This document shows positions 17,899 to 27,310 of a stretch of 59,518 nucleotides of DNA, one piece after another. The notes below the pieces were generated by a model. The model had not been told where the DNA came from and did no database searches. It saw only the letters and a program-made list of their open reading frames with translations. Within the stretch, counting starts at the first letter, position 1. Each line of letters begins with the position of its first letter. Made by a program: the position numbers and the translations under genes. Source of the DNA: Chitiniphilus eburneus (lineage in GTDB: Bacteria > Pseudomonadota > Gammaproteobacteria > Burkholderiales > Chitinibacteraceae); the NCBI RefSeq assembly GCF_005048205.1, contig NZ_SUMF01000021.1, forward strand, positions 1-59,518. Reading direction: 5' to 3'.

Positions 17899-19971
17899 TC
17901 AATCCGCCGCCGCCTGAGAGGCCGACGGCTGCATTTGCGCGATGCAGGACCGCACCGCGTGTACCGCCGCAATCAGCGCCGGTTGCCCCGGCGCATCGTC
18001 CACCCCGTCCAGCGCATCCACCGCCGCGCTGGAGAGTGCCGTTACCTCGCCCGCCCGCTGTTCCATCCTTATCGCCAGCGCGTCGAGGGTGGCCGCCGCA
18101 TCCAGGGCAAAGCGCTCCGCCGCCTGGCGCATCGGCGCGGACAGATCGCCCAAACCCGCCTGCAACAATGTTTGCAAACGGTTCACCGCCAGCAATGCTT
18201 CCTGCGCCTGCGTCAGCCAGGTCTGCACCTGGGTCGGGTCGAGCGCCGCAACATGCCAGCCCGGCTCCAGCAATGCATTGGCCTGCGCTTCGCGCGCGCC
18301 GGCCACCAGCGCCCAGCCAGCCAGCCGTGCCTGGTCGATACTGGCCTGCCGCCGTTCGGGCTCTGCCTCGCGCGCGCGCGCCAGCGTGGCGATGCTGCGC
18401 AGGATGCGCGCCAGCCGGGGGCGCAGCGCATCGCGGTCCAGTTCGGGCCATACGGTCAGTTGCACCAGGGTGGACACCGCAGCACCCAGCAGGATGCCGA
18501 TCATGCGATCACGAATCTCGGTGAGGTCAGTGCTGGGGCCCGCATGGGCAAACATCGCCAGCACATAGGCCAGCACCAGTTGCATGCCGGCATAGTTGCT
18601 GCGCGCCGGGCCGGCCGCCACCCAGCCACCGGCGCCGATCACCACCAGCGACATCAACAGGAAGCCGGTGAGACCGTCCAGATGCGGAATGACGAACACA
18701 GTGGCCGCCAGCGCAATCACGCTGCCCACCGCGCAGCCGGCGATACGCTGCCAGCCCTTGGTCCGGCTACTGCCGACGCTGGGCAACGCCAGGATGATGA
18801 CGGTGAGCATGATGGTGTGGATGCCCTGCCACTGCACGGCGGTGTAGAACACATAGCAGACCAGCGTGGCCAGCAACGTTTTCACGGCGAAGCGGGCATA
18901 CGCCGGATTGCTGAAGGCGTCCGCCGCCATCAGGCCGCGCGGCCGGGACGGCGGCGGGGGCAGGTCGGCGTCGCTGGCGTCGCCCAGCCCTTGCAGCGCG
19001 TAGGCCATTTCCACCAGGGTCGGGTCCGCCGTTGGCGCTTGCGCCAGCGCCGACAGCGGTTGTGGCGGCTGGAACGCCGCCCGCCCGCCGGTCTGGTCCC
19101 GCAGGGCCCGCACCGTCGCGAGCAGCGCATGCAGCAGTTCCCGGTTTGCCGGATCGAGCTCGGCCGGCGTCTCGCCAGCCAGGTGGCTGGCGGCGGTGTG
19201 CAATCGGTCCACGGTGGTGATGCGCAGCAAGTGCCACGCCTGATTGCGGCGATAGTCCGCCTCCGCCATCACGGCGAAACCCAGGTGGCGTTGCAGGGTG
19301 AGCACGCCACGCTCCAGCGCACTGGCTGGCAGCGGCGGCGCGGCACGACCCAGCAGCCGGGCGTCGAGCTGGGCGATCACGTCATCGAGCTGGCGGCGGA
19401 TTTCGGCCTCCAGCTGGCGCTGCGGCTCGGTCGGCAGGAACAGCAGGTTCACCAGCACGGTCAGCACCACCGGGTAGGCGGTGGCGACCCAGCTCCACAG
19501 GATCACGCGAACCAGCAGTTCCGGCGGCAGGTTCAGATCGATGAAGCTCTGCGTGTAGATCACCTGGATCGAGCCGAGGAAGCCCAGCACGCCCAGCGAG
19601 CTGGTACGCAGCAGATACAGCCCGCAAAACACCAGCGCGCACGCGCCGAGGATACGCGGCACGGGGTAGTCGAACGTGAACATCACCAGCAGCAGGCACA
19701 GCGAGGTGATCACCAGGCTGCCCGCCAGCATGATGGCGGCGCTCAGCTTGGTGAGGGCGGTGTTTTCCTGCGCGGTGAAAAACACCACGATCAGCGAGAG
19801 CGAAAGCAGGGGGATCTGAAAACCCAGCGAGATGACGATGACGCAGGCGCTGGCGAATACATAGCGCCACATGGCGTTGGCGCGGCCGGGAAATGGCGCG
19901 AGCTGGCTTTTCAGGAACGACCACGCCGGCGTCGTATCGAGCCAGAGGCGCAGGTCGGCGAGCGCTTGCAT
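17899..19971 (-). CDS. mdtO: FUSC family inner-membrane efflux component (MdtO-like)
   Basis: The 690-residue protein belongs to the fusaric-acid-resistance/aromatic exporter family. It has two blocks of membrane segments ('YVFASACVIVISLGFQIPLL' near residue 36 onward and a second around residue 370-500 with 'KGWQRIAGCAVGSVIALAAT') separated and followed by cytoplasmic regions. MdtO-type proteins work with a membrane-fusion protein and an outer-membrane channel. The ATG at 19971 is 13 bases after the mdtN stop, and the protein begins 'MQALADLRLWLDTTPAW', a plausible family N-terminus. In E. coli the mdtNOP set is linked to export of sulfonamides and acriflavine; that function here is inference. 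Confidence 0.88.
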   Translation of the reverse strand: MQALADLRLWLDTTPAWSFLKSQLAPFPGRANAMWRYVFASACVIVISLGFQIPLLSLSLIVVFFTAQENTALTKLSAAIMLAGSLVITSLCLLLVMFTFDYPVPRILGACALVFCGLYLLRTSSLGVLGFLGSIQVIYTQSFIDLNLPPELLVRVILWSWVATAYPVVLTVLVNLLFLPTEPQRQLEAEIRRQLDDVIAQLDARLLGRAAPPLPASALERGVLTLQRHLGFAVMAEADYRRNQAWHLLRITTVDRLHTAASHLAGETPAELDPANRELLHALLATVRALRDQTGGRAAFQPPQPLSALAQAPTADPTLVEMAYALQGLGDASDADLPPPPSRPRGLMAADAFSNPAYARFAVKTLLATLVCYVFYTAVQWQGIHTIMLTVIILALPSVGSSRTKGWQRIAGCAVGSVIALAATVFVIPHLDGLTGFLLMSLVVIGAGGWVAAGPARSNYAGMQLVLAYVLAMFAHAGPSTDLTEIRDRMIGILLGAAVSTLVQLTVWPELDRDALRPRLARILRSIATLARAREAEPERRQASIDQARLAGWALVAGAREAQANALLEPGWHVAALDPTQVQTWLTQAQEALLAVNRLQTLLQAGLGDLSAPMRQAAERFALDAAATLDALAIRMEQRAGEVTALSSAAVDALDGVDDAPGQPALIAAVHAVRSCIAQMQPSASQAAAD

Positions 19972-19984
19972 TGATCCGGTCCGC

Positions 19985-21037
19985 TCAGTGCTTCGCACGC
20001 GGTTCCGGCGCCGGCCCGGTGATGCTGGCCACGGCCGACGTACCGATGCGGAACAGTGCCGGATCGGCGCCCTCCACCTTGATCCGCACCGGGAAGCGTT
20101 GCGCCACCCGCACCCAGTTGATGCTGCGGCCCACGCGCGGCAGACCGGCCACCGTTGCGCCGCCATCATCCGGGAACACACCGAAGCCGACCGATTCCAC
20201 GGTGCCGTTGAAGTGCCGGCCGCTGTCGCTCATCAGGTAGACCTGCGCTGGCGAGCCCGGCCGGATGTTCGACAACTCGGTTTCGCGGAAATTGGCCACC
20301 ACGTACCAGTGGCTGCTGTCGATCAGCGTGAACACGGGATGCCCAGCAGCGGCGAACTGGCCGGCTGTGGTGGAAAGCCCGGTGACGCGGCCATCGAACG
20401 GCGCGCGCACGATGGTGTAGTCCAGGTTGAGTTCCGCGAGCGCGATCTCGGCCCGCGCCACTTCGCGCCGGGCCACCAGTGCATCCACGCCGCCAATCCC
20501 GGCAGTGGCCCGCTGCGCGTCGTGTTGCGCCGCCAGCAGTTGCGCCTGCGCCGCACGCGCCGCGGTGCGCGCCTGATCCACCTGTTCGGCCGCCACGTAG
20601 CCCTTGCCCAGTAGCGGCGCCATCCGTTCCAGTGTGTCGTTTGCCTGCCGCGCCGCCAGCCGCGCGCGCTCGACGCTGGCAATGGCGGCGTCGGCACCGT
20701 ACTTCTGCGCATCCACCGAGCGCTGGGTCAGCCCGATTTCCTTGTCCAGCGCCAGCAACGCGGCCCGTGCCTTGGCCAGCGTCTGCCGATACGGGCGCTG
20801 GTCGATGCGGAACAGCAGATCGCCCTTCTTAACCGCCTGGTTTTCCTTGACCGCCATTTCGACGATGCGTCCACTGACCTCCGGCGCGACATTGATGGTG
20901 TCGGCATAGGCGTAGGCATCGTCGGTGCGCGGCGCGGTATCCACCCGCCAGATGACATACAGGGCCAGCAGCAGCGCGGCGACCACCAGGAGGATGGCGA
21001 TCAGCTTTCCGCGGGCGGGTTGAACAGGGGTATCCAT
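19985..21037 (-). CDS. mdtN: HlyD-family membrane-fusion protein (MdtN-like)
   Basis: The 350-residue periplasmic adaptor has one N-terminal membrane anchor, then 'YVIWRVDTAPRTDDAYAYAD' and 'VAPEVSGRIVEMAVKENQAV', a lipoyl half-motif, a coiled-coil hairpin ('LTQRSVDAQ') and the second lipoyl/beta-barrel part 'VRAPFDGRVTGLSTTAGQFA'. It matches E. coli MdtN closely over its whole length (same 'RPYR/RPYE', 'SINWVRVAQRFPV' segments from memory), so the symbol is justified. It would link MdtO to the outer-membrane lipoprotein MdtP. A 113-base gap separates it from ytcA upstream. Confidence 0.92.
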   Translation of the reverse strand: MDTPVQPARGKLIAILLVVAALLLALYVIWRVDTAPRTDDAYAYADTINVAPEVSGRIVEMAVKENQAVKKGDLLFRIDQRPYRQTLAKARAALLALDKEIGLTQRSVDAQKYGADAAIASVERARLAARQANDTLERMAPLLGKGYVAAEQVDQARTAARAAQAQLLAAQHDAQRATAGIGGVDALVARREVARAEIALAELNLDYTIVRAPFDGRVTGLSTTAGQFAAAGHPVFTLIDSSHWYVVANFRETELSNIRPGSPAQVYLMSDSGRHFNGTVESVGFGVFPDDGGATVAGLPRVGRSINWVRVAQRFPVRIKVEGADPALFRIGTSAVASITGPAPEPRAKH

Positions 21038-21150
21038 GAATGCTCCTTAACGCCTGCTACGAGCCGGGGTGGTTGAACGGTGGCCCCGCAAATGCCGGGC
21101 ACCGGGGCGAGCGCGCCCGATGGAAACATGACGCAGGGCGCGGCGGCTGG

Positions 21151-21405
21151 TCATGCCTGGAACACGATCAGCCAGATCACCAGCGTGGTCAGTACCGTCA
21201 GCGATGCATAGACCAGGCCGGGCCAGGCCAGGTGGCGCGCCCAACCCAGGCGGCGGATCAGCAACCGGATCAGTAGCGTCAGGAAGATGCCGCCCACGAT
21301 GCAGAACAGCCAGTCCGGGAAGAATGCGCCCAGCACATTGATCGATGGTGCCCGGGCGCAACCGGCAAGGAACAGCGATGCGGCGGCAATGCCTTTCTTG
21401 TGCAT
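21151..21405 (-). CDS. ytcA: YtcA family lipoprotein
   Basis: This 84-residue protein has a short signal peptide with lipobox 'LFLAGC' (Cys about residue 16) and two hydrophobic segments ('WLFCIVGGIFLTLLIRLLI' and 'LVYASLTVLTTLVIWLIVF'). It is the usual first gene of ytcA-mdtN-mdtO-mdtP operons; its role in the pump is undefined. The ATG at 21405 gives the expected signal peptide; the upstream frame is open without homology. A GGGTC-like weak ribosome site is present. Confidence 0.8.
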   Translation of the reverse strand: MHKKGIAAASLFLAGCARAPSINVLGAFFPDWLFCIVGGIFLTLLIRLLIRRLGWARHLAWPGLVYASLTVLTTLVIWLIVFQA

Positions 21406-21453
21406 GGGGTGACCCTGGTGGCTGGCGGGAGCGGGATGAGCCTTGCGGAAACG

Positions 21454-21472
21454 GCTCGTTCGGGGAACGAGC
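21454..21472. promoter_or_regulatory. Palindrome upstream of ytcA (possible operator or leader hairpin)
   Basis: GCTCGTTC - GGG - GAACGAGC is a perfect 8-bp inverted repeat 49 bases before the ytcA start, just downstream of an AT-rich promoter-like stretch (21478-21500) when read on the minus strand. It could bind a repressor or form a leader hairpin. No function is shown by the sequence itself. Confidence 0.4.
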
Positions 21473-21533
21473 ATGCCTCTAATATTAATTTTGAATAGGC
21501 ATTTGTCACGGACGGCGTGCGCCGCCCCCCACA

Positions 21534-22079
21534 TCAGGCGGGGGACTGAAAGGCGGCGATCCGCCCCAGGCGATACAGCGCGTGCCGGCATAACGGGTGA
21601 TCCGCCGCCAGTGCCGGATGGTCGAAATCATCGCCCCGCGTCATGCCCAGCCGCCGCATCACCGCCTGCGAGCGCAGGTTGGACACTGCGGTGAACGACA
21701 CGATTTCATCCAGCCCCAGCGTCCCGAAACCGAACGCCAGCGCCGCGCGCGCGGCCTCGCTGGCATAGCCGCGCCCCCAATGGCGCGCAGCCAGCCGCCA
21801 GCCCACCTCGACGCAGGGCGAGAACGGAAACACCAGCACCGGTGGGTTCAACCCGACCATGCCGACGAACTCGCCGCCATCGCGCAACGCCACCGCCCAG
21901 AACCCCCAGCCACGCTCATCGATGCCCTGCTGCCAACGCGCCGCCAGCGCATCGCTCTGCGTGCGATCCAGCGGCGCGGGAAAGTGACGCATCACCTCCG
22001 GGTCGGCATTGAGCGCCGCAAGCGGCGCCAGGTCTTCGTCGCGCCAGGGGCGCAGGATCAAGCGTTCGGTGGTGAGCAT
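21534..22079 (-). CDS. GNAT family N-acetyltransferase (RimJ/RimL type)
   Basis: The 181-residue protein has the opening 'MLTTERLILRPWRDEDLAPL' typical of Acetyltransf_3/RimJ-like enzymes, then 'EVGWRLAARHWGRGYASEAA' with the acetyl-CoA-binding R/Q-x-x-G-x-A-type loop, and 'VSNLRSQAVMRRLGM'. It would transfer acetyl from acetyl-CoA to an unknown amine, perhaps a protein N-terminus or small metabolite. The ATG at 22079 fits the family start; the frame upstream is non-homologous. It lies 78 bases after ssuB and may be a read-through partner of that operon without a functional link. Confidence 0.85.
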   Translation of the reverse strand: MLTTERLILRPWRDEDLAPLAALNADPEVMRHFPAPLDRTQSDALAARWQQGIDERGWGFWAVALRDGGEFVGMVGLNPPVLVFPFSPCVEVGWRLAARHWGRGYASEAARAALAFGFGTLGLDEIVSFTAVSNLRSQAVMRRLGMTRGDDFDHPALAADHPLCRHALYRLGRIAAFQSPA

Positions 22080-22157
22080 GGTGATCGGGAAGGGGAAGAG
22101 AGAAGGGGGAAGGGTAAAACCCGAACCCTTGAACCCCCAAATCTCGAGTTCCAAAAC

Positions 22158-22964
22158 TCACAGCGCCCAGCGCAGCGCTCCCGGCGCGATAGGGAGTTCG
22201 TCCACCTGTGGGGTGGCCAGTTCGGGCTGGCGCAGTACGCGCGCCAGCACCTGTTCTTCAATGGCGCCGAAGCCGGTGGCGCCGCGGGCACGCGGGCGGG
22301 ATAGGGGCACCGGCAGGTCGAGGCCAACGCGGCCTTCTTCGATCAGCAGCACGCGATCGGCCAGCGCCACGGCCTCTTCCACGTCGTGCGTCACCAACAG
22401 CACGGTGCAGCGGTGGCGCTGCCACAACCGTTCGATCAGTTGTTGCATCTCGATGCGGGTCAGCGCGTCCAGCGCACCCAGCGGTTCGTCCAGCAACAGC
22501 AGTTGTGGCTCGTGGATCAACGCGCGCGCCAGGGCCACGCGCTGGCGCTGGCCGCCGGACAACTGGCTGGGCCATTTGTGTGCATGCTCAGCCAGGCCCA
22601 CTTCGCCCAGCGCGGCGCGGGCACGCGGCTGCCAGTCGCCGGCCAGGCCCAGGCCGACATTGGCGAGCACGCTTTTCCACGGCAGCAGGCGCGCGTCCTG
22701 GAACATCAGCCGGGTGTCGGCGCCGCTCTGCGCCAGCGGCACGCCATCGGCGTCGATGCGACCGGCACTGGCACGGTCGAGCCCTGCAACCAGCCGCAGC
22801 AAGGTGGATTTTCCGCAGCCGGAGCGACCGACGATGGCGACGAATTCGCCGGCCTGGATGTCCAGGTCCAGCGTGGTCAGCACGGTTTGGGTGCCGAAGC
22901 GCTTGCTCAGCCCGCGAATGGCGAGCGCTACGCCGGCAGTGCCTTCAAGAGTGGTCTGGGTCAT
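22158..22964 (-). CDS. ssuB: Aliphatic sulfonate ABC transporter ATP-binding protein
   Basis: The 268-residue ATPase has Walker A '[12 protein letters not shown]', Q-loop '[16 protein letters not shown]', signature '[15 protein letters not shown]', Walker B '[12 protein letters not shown]' and the H-loop '[12 protein letters not shown]', all typical of the SsuB/TauB group. It energises import of alkanesulfonates through SsuC. It lies 9 bases after ssuC in a minus-strand operon that is ssuE, two ssuA, ssuD, ssuC, ssuB. The C-terminal ~40 residues after the nucleotide-binding domain are a short tail as in SsuB. Confidence 0.93.
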   Translation of the reverse strand: MTQTTLEGTAGVALAIRGLSKRFGTQTVLTTLDLDIQAGEFVAIVGRSGCGKSTLLRLVAGLDRASAGRIDADGVPLAQSGADTRLMFQDARLLPWKSVLANVGLGLAGDWQPRARAALGEVGLAEHAHKWPSQLSGGQRQRVALARALIHEPQLLLLDEPLGALDALTRIEMQQLIERLWQRHRCTVLLVTHDVEEAVALADRVLLIEEGRVGLDLPVPLSRPRARGATGFGAIEEQVLARVLRQPELATPQVDELPIAPGALRWAL

Positions 22965-22973
22965 GGTGTTTTC

Positions 22974-23744
22974 TCACTGATAGGCCGGATGCCAGCGCAG
23001 CCAGATGCGTTCCACCCAGCGCGCGGCCCAATCCGACAGTTTGCCGAGCACGGCGTAGAGCAGGATGGCGAGCACCACCACGTCGGTCTGAAGGAACTCG
23101 CGCGCGTTCATCGCCAGGTAACCGATGCCGGAGCTGGCGGAGATCGTTTCGGCCACGATCAGCAGAATCCAGGCGAAGCCGATGGCGAAGCGCACGCCAA
23201 CGAGGATGCTCGGCAGCGCGCCGGGCAGGATCACGTCGCGGAACAGCGGCCAGCCGCGCAGGCCGTAGCTGCGCGCCATTTCCACCAGGCCGGCGTCCAC
23301 CGAGCGGATACCGTGGTAGGTGTTGATGTACACCGGGAACAGCGTACCGAACGCCACCAGGAACAGCTTGGCGGCTTCGTCGATGCCGAACCACAGGATC
23401 ACCAGCGGAATCAACGCCAGCGGCGGAATATTGCGGATCATCTGCACGCTGGTATCCAGCAGCAGTTCGCCGCGCCGCGACAACCCGGTGATCAGCCCCA
23501 GCAACAGTCCCAGCCCGCCACCGATGGCAAAGCCGATCAGCGCGCGCCAGAAGCTGATCTTCAGGTGGGTCCACAGCTCGCCGTTCTCGGCCAGCGTCAC
23601 CCCCGCCTTCAGCACCTCCAGCGGAGGCGGCAGGATACGGCTACCGATCAAGCCGTGAGTGGCGGCCCATTGCCACGCCAGGACCAGCAGGGCCGGCGCG
23701 GCCCAAGGTGCCAGGCGTTTGAACAGGACATTGGCAATCGTCAT
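22974..23744 (-). CDS. ssuC: Aliphatic sulfonate ABC transporter permease
   Basis: The 256-residue protein has six membrane segments and the BPD_transp_1 EAA-type loop 'GLRGWPLFRDVILPGALPSI'. Its opening 'LFKRLAPWAAPALLVLAWQW' and 'ILPPPLEVLKAG' are characteristic of SsuC. It forms the membrane channel for sulfonate import with SsuB and the SsuA binding proteins. The ATG at 23744 lies downstream of a 195-base gap containing a repeat-family-B element that separates it from ssuD. The gene pair ssuC-ssuB is tightly spaced. Confidence 0.93.
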   Translation of the reverse strand: MTIANVLFKRLAPWAAPALLVLAWQWAATHGLIGSRILPPPLEVLKAGVTLAENGELWTHLKISFWRALIGFAIGGGLGLLLGLITGLSRRGELLLDTSVQMIRNIPPLALIPLVILWFGIDEAAKLFLVAFGTLFPVYINTYHGIRSVDAGLVEMARSYGLRGWPLFRDVILPGALPSILVGVRFAIGFAWILLIVAETISASSGIGYLAMNAREFLQTDVVVLAILLYAVLGKLSDWAARWVERIWLRWHPAYQ

Positions 23745-23787
23745 GAGTTACCTCCTAAAGCTTGCTTCAAGCGTGCCATTGACCGGG

Positions 23788-23914
23788 AACCACACCCCGA
23801 GCAAAGCGAGGCCCCCTCGCGGCAGCGAGGGGGGGAGTGGAATCAAACAAGCAGCGCCGATACCTGCCTACCAGACCTAGTGCGCGCCCGGCTTCGCCGA
23901 GGGCCTGATTCAGG
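23788..23914 (+). repeat. Repeat family B copy 1 (ssuD-ssuC gap)
   Basis: Contains ACCACACC, GCGAGGCCCCCTCGCGGC, a hairpin formed by CCCTCGC/GCGAGGG, GGGGAGTGG and CGCCCGGCTTCGCCG. The same ordered segments occur at 27134-27262 and, reversed, twice in tandem at 37227-37556. Confidence 0.75.
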
Positions 23915-23939
23915 TGATGCCGCGACACTGCCCGCAAGT

Positions 23940-25079
23940 TCATGCCGGCACCGCGATCGGTACGATGTCGTTGGCGATCACCTCGCCAAACGGGCCGGTC
24001 AGGTTCTGCTTCGCGGTGGAGCGGCGCTGCGCCAGTGGCAGCAGCGGAAACAGCAGGTCGGCCACGCGGTAGGCTTCTTCCAGGTGCGGATAGCCGGAGA
24101 AGATGAAGGTCTCGATGCCGAGATCGGCGTATTCCTTCATCCGGGCGGCCACTTCCTCGGGGCTGCCCACCAGCGCGGTGCCAGCGCCGCCACGCACCAG
24201 ACCGACGCCGGCCCACAGGTTGGGGGCTACTTCCAGGTTGTCGCGCCGGCCGCCATGCAGTTGCGCCATGCGGCGCTGGCCTTCGCTGTCGAAGCGGGCA
24301 AACGCCTTTTGCGCGGCAGCGATGGTGTCGTCGGTGACATGCTCGATCAGCTTGTCGGCGGCGCGCCACGCCTCGGCGCTGGTTTCGCGCACGATCACGT
24401 GCAGGCGGATACCGAAGCGCACGCTGCGGCCAACGGCGGCGGCCTTGGCGCGCACGTCGGCAATCTTGCGGGCGACGGCCTCGGGAGGTTCGCCCCAGGT
24501 GAGGTAGACGTCGAGCTGCTGGGCGGCGAGTTGGTGCGCCTCCGGCGACGAGCCGCCGAACCACAGCGGCGGGTACGGTTGCTGGATCGGCGGGAACAAC
24601 GCCTTGGCGTTCTTCACCTTGAGATGCTTGCCTTCGAAGTCCACCGCCTCGCCCGACAGCACGCCGCGCCAGATGCGCAGGAACTCGTCGGTCACCTCAT
24701 AGCGCTGGGCATGGTCGAGGAAGTTACCGTCGCCGTGCTGTTCGTCCGGATCGCCGCCGGTGACCACGTTGATCAGCAGTCGGCCACCGGAGATGCGGTC
24801 CAGCGTAGCGGCCTGCCGCGCCGAGACGGTGGGCGAGATGATGCCGGGGCGGATCGCCACCAGGAACTTCAGGCGTTCGGTAAACGGCACCAGCGAGCTG
24901 GCGATCACCCACGAATCCTCGCAAGAGCGGCCGGTGGGGATCAGCACACCTTCGAAGCCGAGCTGATCGGCGGCCTGGGCGATCTGCTTGAGGTAACCGT
25001 GATCGACGGTGCGGGCCCCGTGCTGGGTACCGAGATAGCGGCCATCGCCGTGGGTGGGCAGGAACCAGAAGACATTCAT
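23940..25079 (-). CDS. ssuD: FMNH2-dependent alkanesulfonate monooxygenase
   Basis: The 379-residue luciferase-fold enzyme oxidatively cleaves alkanesulfonates to aldehyde and sulfite using reduced FMN from SsuE. The opening '[18 protein letters not shown]' and later '[14 protein letters not shown]', '[18 protein letters not shown]', '[10 protein letters not shown]' and '[21 protein letters not shown]' are characteristic. The ATG at 25079 follows AAGGA by a normal spacing and matches the family N-terminus. The C-terminus '[13 protein letters not shown]' is intact. It sits between the duplicated ssuA genes and ssuC. Confidence 0.95.
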   Translation of the reverse strand: MNVFWFLPTHGDGRYLGTQHGARTVDHGYLKQIAQAADQLGFEGVLIPTGRSCEDSWVIASSLVPFTERLKFLVAIRPGIISPTVSARQAATLDRISGGRLLINVVTGGDPDEQHGDGNFLDHAQRYEVTDEFLRIWRGVLSGEAVDFEGKHLKVKNAKALFPPIQQPYPPLWFGGSSPEAHQLAAQQLDVYLTWGEPPEAVARKIADVRAKAAAVGRSVRFGIRLHVIVRETSAEAWRAADKLIEHVTDDTIAAAQKAFARFDSEGQRRMAQLHGGRRDNLEVAPNLWAGVGLVRGGAGTALVGSPEEVAARMKEYADLGIETFIFSGYPHLEEAYRVADLLFPLLPLAQRRSTAKQNLTGPFGEVIANDIVPIAVPA

Positions 25080-25194
25080 GGCGAAATCCTTGTAGGTATG
25101 TCGATTACCGGCGACGGGCGCCCGGCCGAAGCCGTGGGGGCGGCGCGTCGTCGCGCTCGGGTTGTGGGGCGTGGCCAGTGGCCGCACCGCCCGG

Positions 25195-26130
25195 TCATTG
25201 CGTTTGCGGCTGCCAGACGATGTCCTTCACCACCACGCGCCTGGGAATCAGCTTCAGATCGGTGAAGCGGTCGGCGATGCGCTGCTGCTCAGCCACCACC
25301 TGCGGCGTCAGCCAGGTGACCTTGAAGCTGGGCCGCCGCGCGACCACCTGATCGAAGGTGGGCACGTCCAGCCCCACCGCGCGCGACAGCACGCGCGCGG
25401 CTTCGGCCGGCTGCTGCTCCAGAAAGTCATCGTTGTCGCTCAGCGCGTCGAACACGACCTGCAACAGGCGGGTCTGCTCGTCGGCGAAGCGGCGCGACGC
25501 CAGGTAGAAGCTCTGGTTGGCCACCAGCCCTTCGCCGCTGGCAAGCACGCGTGGGGTCAGGCTCTTCTGCGCGGCGGCGTAGAACGGGTCCCAGATCACC
25601 CAGGCATCGACGCTGCCGCGTTCGAACGCGGCGCGCGCCTCGGCCGGGGTCAGGTAGGCGGGCTGGATGTCGTCCCACTTCAGTCCGGCCTTGTCCAGCG
25701 CGCGCACCAGCAGCCAATGCGCGCTGGAGCCCTTCTGCAATGCGATGCGTTTGCCTTTCAGGTCGGCCAACTGGCGGATGGCCGAATCGGCCGGCACCAG
25801 GATGGCGGACGCCTGCGGCTTGGGCGGCTCGAAGCCGACGTAGACCAGCGATGTGCCGGCGGATTGGGCGAAGATCGGCGGAGTGTCGCCGGTCATGCCC
25901 ACGTCCACCGAGCCGACCGCCAACGCCTCCAGCAATTGCGGGCCGGCTGCGAACTCGTGCCATTTCACGGTGTGGCCATCGACAGCCAGACGCTTTTCCA
26001 GCAAGCCGCGACTTTTCAGCACGATCAGGTTGAGCGAGCTTTTCTGATAGCCGATGTGCACTTCGGTGGCGGCGGTCCCGCCCGCCAGCAGCAGGCCGGC
26101 AAGCGCGAGGGTGGCAAGGTGGCGGATCAT
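25195..26130 (-). CDS. ssuA: Sulfonate ABC transporter substrate-binding protein (second copy)
   Basis: The 311-residue periplasmic protein has a Sec signal peptide ending near '[12 protein letters not shown]' and the SsuA core '[20 protein letters not shown]', '[20 protein letters not shown]', '[10 protein letters not shown]' and '[20 protein letters not shown]'. It would bind aliphatic sulfonates and deliver them to SsuC. The ATG at 26130 has AAGGGGC upstream. It begins 10 bases after the stop of a clear paralog, and the two align along their length without gaps of note, so this is a tandem duplication. Divergence in the ligand region (GMTGDTPP here, GTTGEAPP in the partner) suggests different substrate preference. 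Confidence 0.92.
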   Translation of the reverse strand: MIRHLATLALAGLLLAGGTAATEVHIGYQKSSLNLIVLKSRGLLEKRLAVDGHTVKWHEFAAGPQLLEALAVGSVDVGMTGDTPPIFAQSAGTSLVYVGFEPPKPQASAILVPADSAIRQLADLKGKRIALQKGSSAHWLLVRALDKAGLKWDDIQPAYLTPAEARAAFERGSVDAWVIWDPFYAAAQKSLTPRVLASGEGLVANQSFYLASRRFADEQTRLLQVVFDALSDNDDFLEQQPAEAARVLSRAVGLDVPTFDQVVARRPSFKVTWLTPQVVAEQQRIADRFTDLKLIPRRVVVKDIVWQPQTQ

Positions 26131-26140
26131 GGCCAGCCCC

Positions 26141-27070
26141 TTATTTAGCGGGAACCAGCGCGTCCTTCACCTTGATCGGCTTCGGAATCAGCTTCAGGTC
26201 GTGGAACACATCGGCGATCTGTTGCTGGGCGTCGGCCACCTTGGCGGTCACCGGCTGCACGCCGTAGCTGTAGCGCGCCACCGCGAGCTGCACGATGTCG
26301 GCCGGCAGGCCCAGCAGCGGGGCGATCTGCTTGACCACTTCGGCCTGGTTGGCGGCGGCCCACTCGTCAGTCTTGTCCAGTTCGTCGAGTACGGTGCTCA
26401 ACACCTTGGGATTGCGCTCGGCGAAGCCGCGCTCGGCCAGGAAGAACTGGTGGTTGGCCACCAGGCCCTTGCCATCGCGCAGCACGCGGGCGTTCAACTG
26501 CTTTTCGGCGGCGGCGAGGAACGGATCCCAGATCACCCACGCTTCGACCGAGCCGCGCTCGAACGCGGCGCGCGCGTCGGCCGGCGGCAGGTACACCGGC
26601 TGGATGTCGGTCCACTTCAGGCCGGCTTCCTCCAGCGCCTTCACCAGCAGGAAGTGCACGTTGGAGCCCTTGTTCAGCGCCACTTTCTTGCCCTTGAGTT
26701 CCTTCACCGATTTCAGCGACGAATTCTTGGGCACCACGATGGCTTCGCTAGCCGGCGCCGGCGGTTCGTTGCCGACGTAAACCAGCCTGGCACCGGCGGC
26801 CTGGGCGAAGATCGGCGGCGCTTCGCCGGTGGTGCCGAAGTCGATGGCTCCGACATTCAGCCCTTCCAGCAGTTGCGGCCCGGCCGGGAACTCCACCCAG
26901 CGCACAGTGAAGCCCAGCGGCTTGAGCCGCTGTTCCAGCGTGCCGCGCGCCTTGAGCACGGTGAGCGTGCCGTATTTCTGGAAGCCGATGCGCAGTTCCT
27001 CGGCGTGGGCGGCATGCGCCGCGAAGGTCAGGGCCAGCCCGGCCAGGGCGGCGGTCAGGATACGTTTCAT
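26141..27070 (-). CDS. ssuA: Sulfonate ABC transporter substrate-binding protein (first copy)
   Basis: The 309-residue periplasmic protein has a signal peptide cleaved near 'FAAHAAHA-EEL' and the same SsuA fold: 'RIGFQKYGTLTVLKARGTLE', 'FPAGPQLLEGLNVGAIDFGT', 'APPIFAQAAG' and '[20 protein letters not shown]'. GGAGAAC precedes the ATG at 27070; the frame is open further upstream without homology. It is separated from ssuE by a 240-base gap holding a family-B repeat. This copy keeps the commoner 'GTTGEAPPIF' version and is probably the canonical SsuA. Confidence 0.93.
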   Translation of the reverse strand: MKRILTAALAGLALTFAAHAAHAEELRIGFQKYGTLTVLKARGTLEQRLKPLGFTVRWVEFPAGPQLLEGLNVGAIDFGTTGEAPPIFAQAAGARLVYVGNEPPAPASEAIVVPKNSSLKSVKELKGKKVALNKGSNVHFLLVKALEEAGLKWTDIQPVYLPPADARAAFERGSVEAWVIWDPFLAAAEKQLNARVLRDGKGLVANHQFFLAERGFAERNPKVLSTVLDELDKTDEWAAANQAEVVKQIAPLLGLPADIVQLAVARYSYGVQPVTAKVADAQQQIADVFHDLKLIPKPIKVKDALVPAK

Positions 27071-27133
27071 GGGTGTTCTCCAAATGGTGGTTATTGGTTC
27101 GAATCGATTGTTTTCATTCATTGCGATACAGCG

Positions 27134-27262
27134 AACCCACACCGCCCCGAGCCAGGCGAGGCCCCCTTGCTACGGTGAGGGCGGGGGAGTGGAATCAATC
27201 AAGGTGGGCTGGCTACCGGCGCACAGCCGCCCCGCTCGCGACCGGCTTTGCCGGGGGCCTTG
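27134..27262 (+). repeat. Repeat family B copy 2 (ssuE-ssuA gap)
   Basis: Shares CACACCGCCCCGAG, GCGAGGCCCCCTT, GGGGGAGTGGAATCAA and ACCGGCTTTGCCGG with copy 1 at 23788-23914 in the same orientation, with loop-region differences. It contains a short CCCCC/GGGGG-type hairpin and lies between genes of one operon. Confidence 0.75.
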
Positions 27263-27310
27263 CCTGGGTAGCGCACCGCCACGGATTGCCATGTCATTTC
27301 CGGCTCATGC

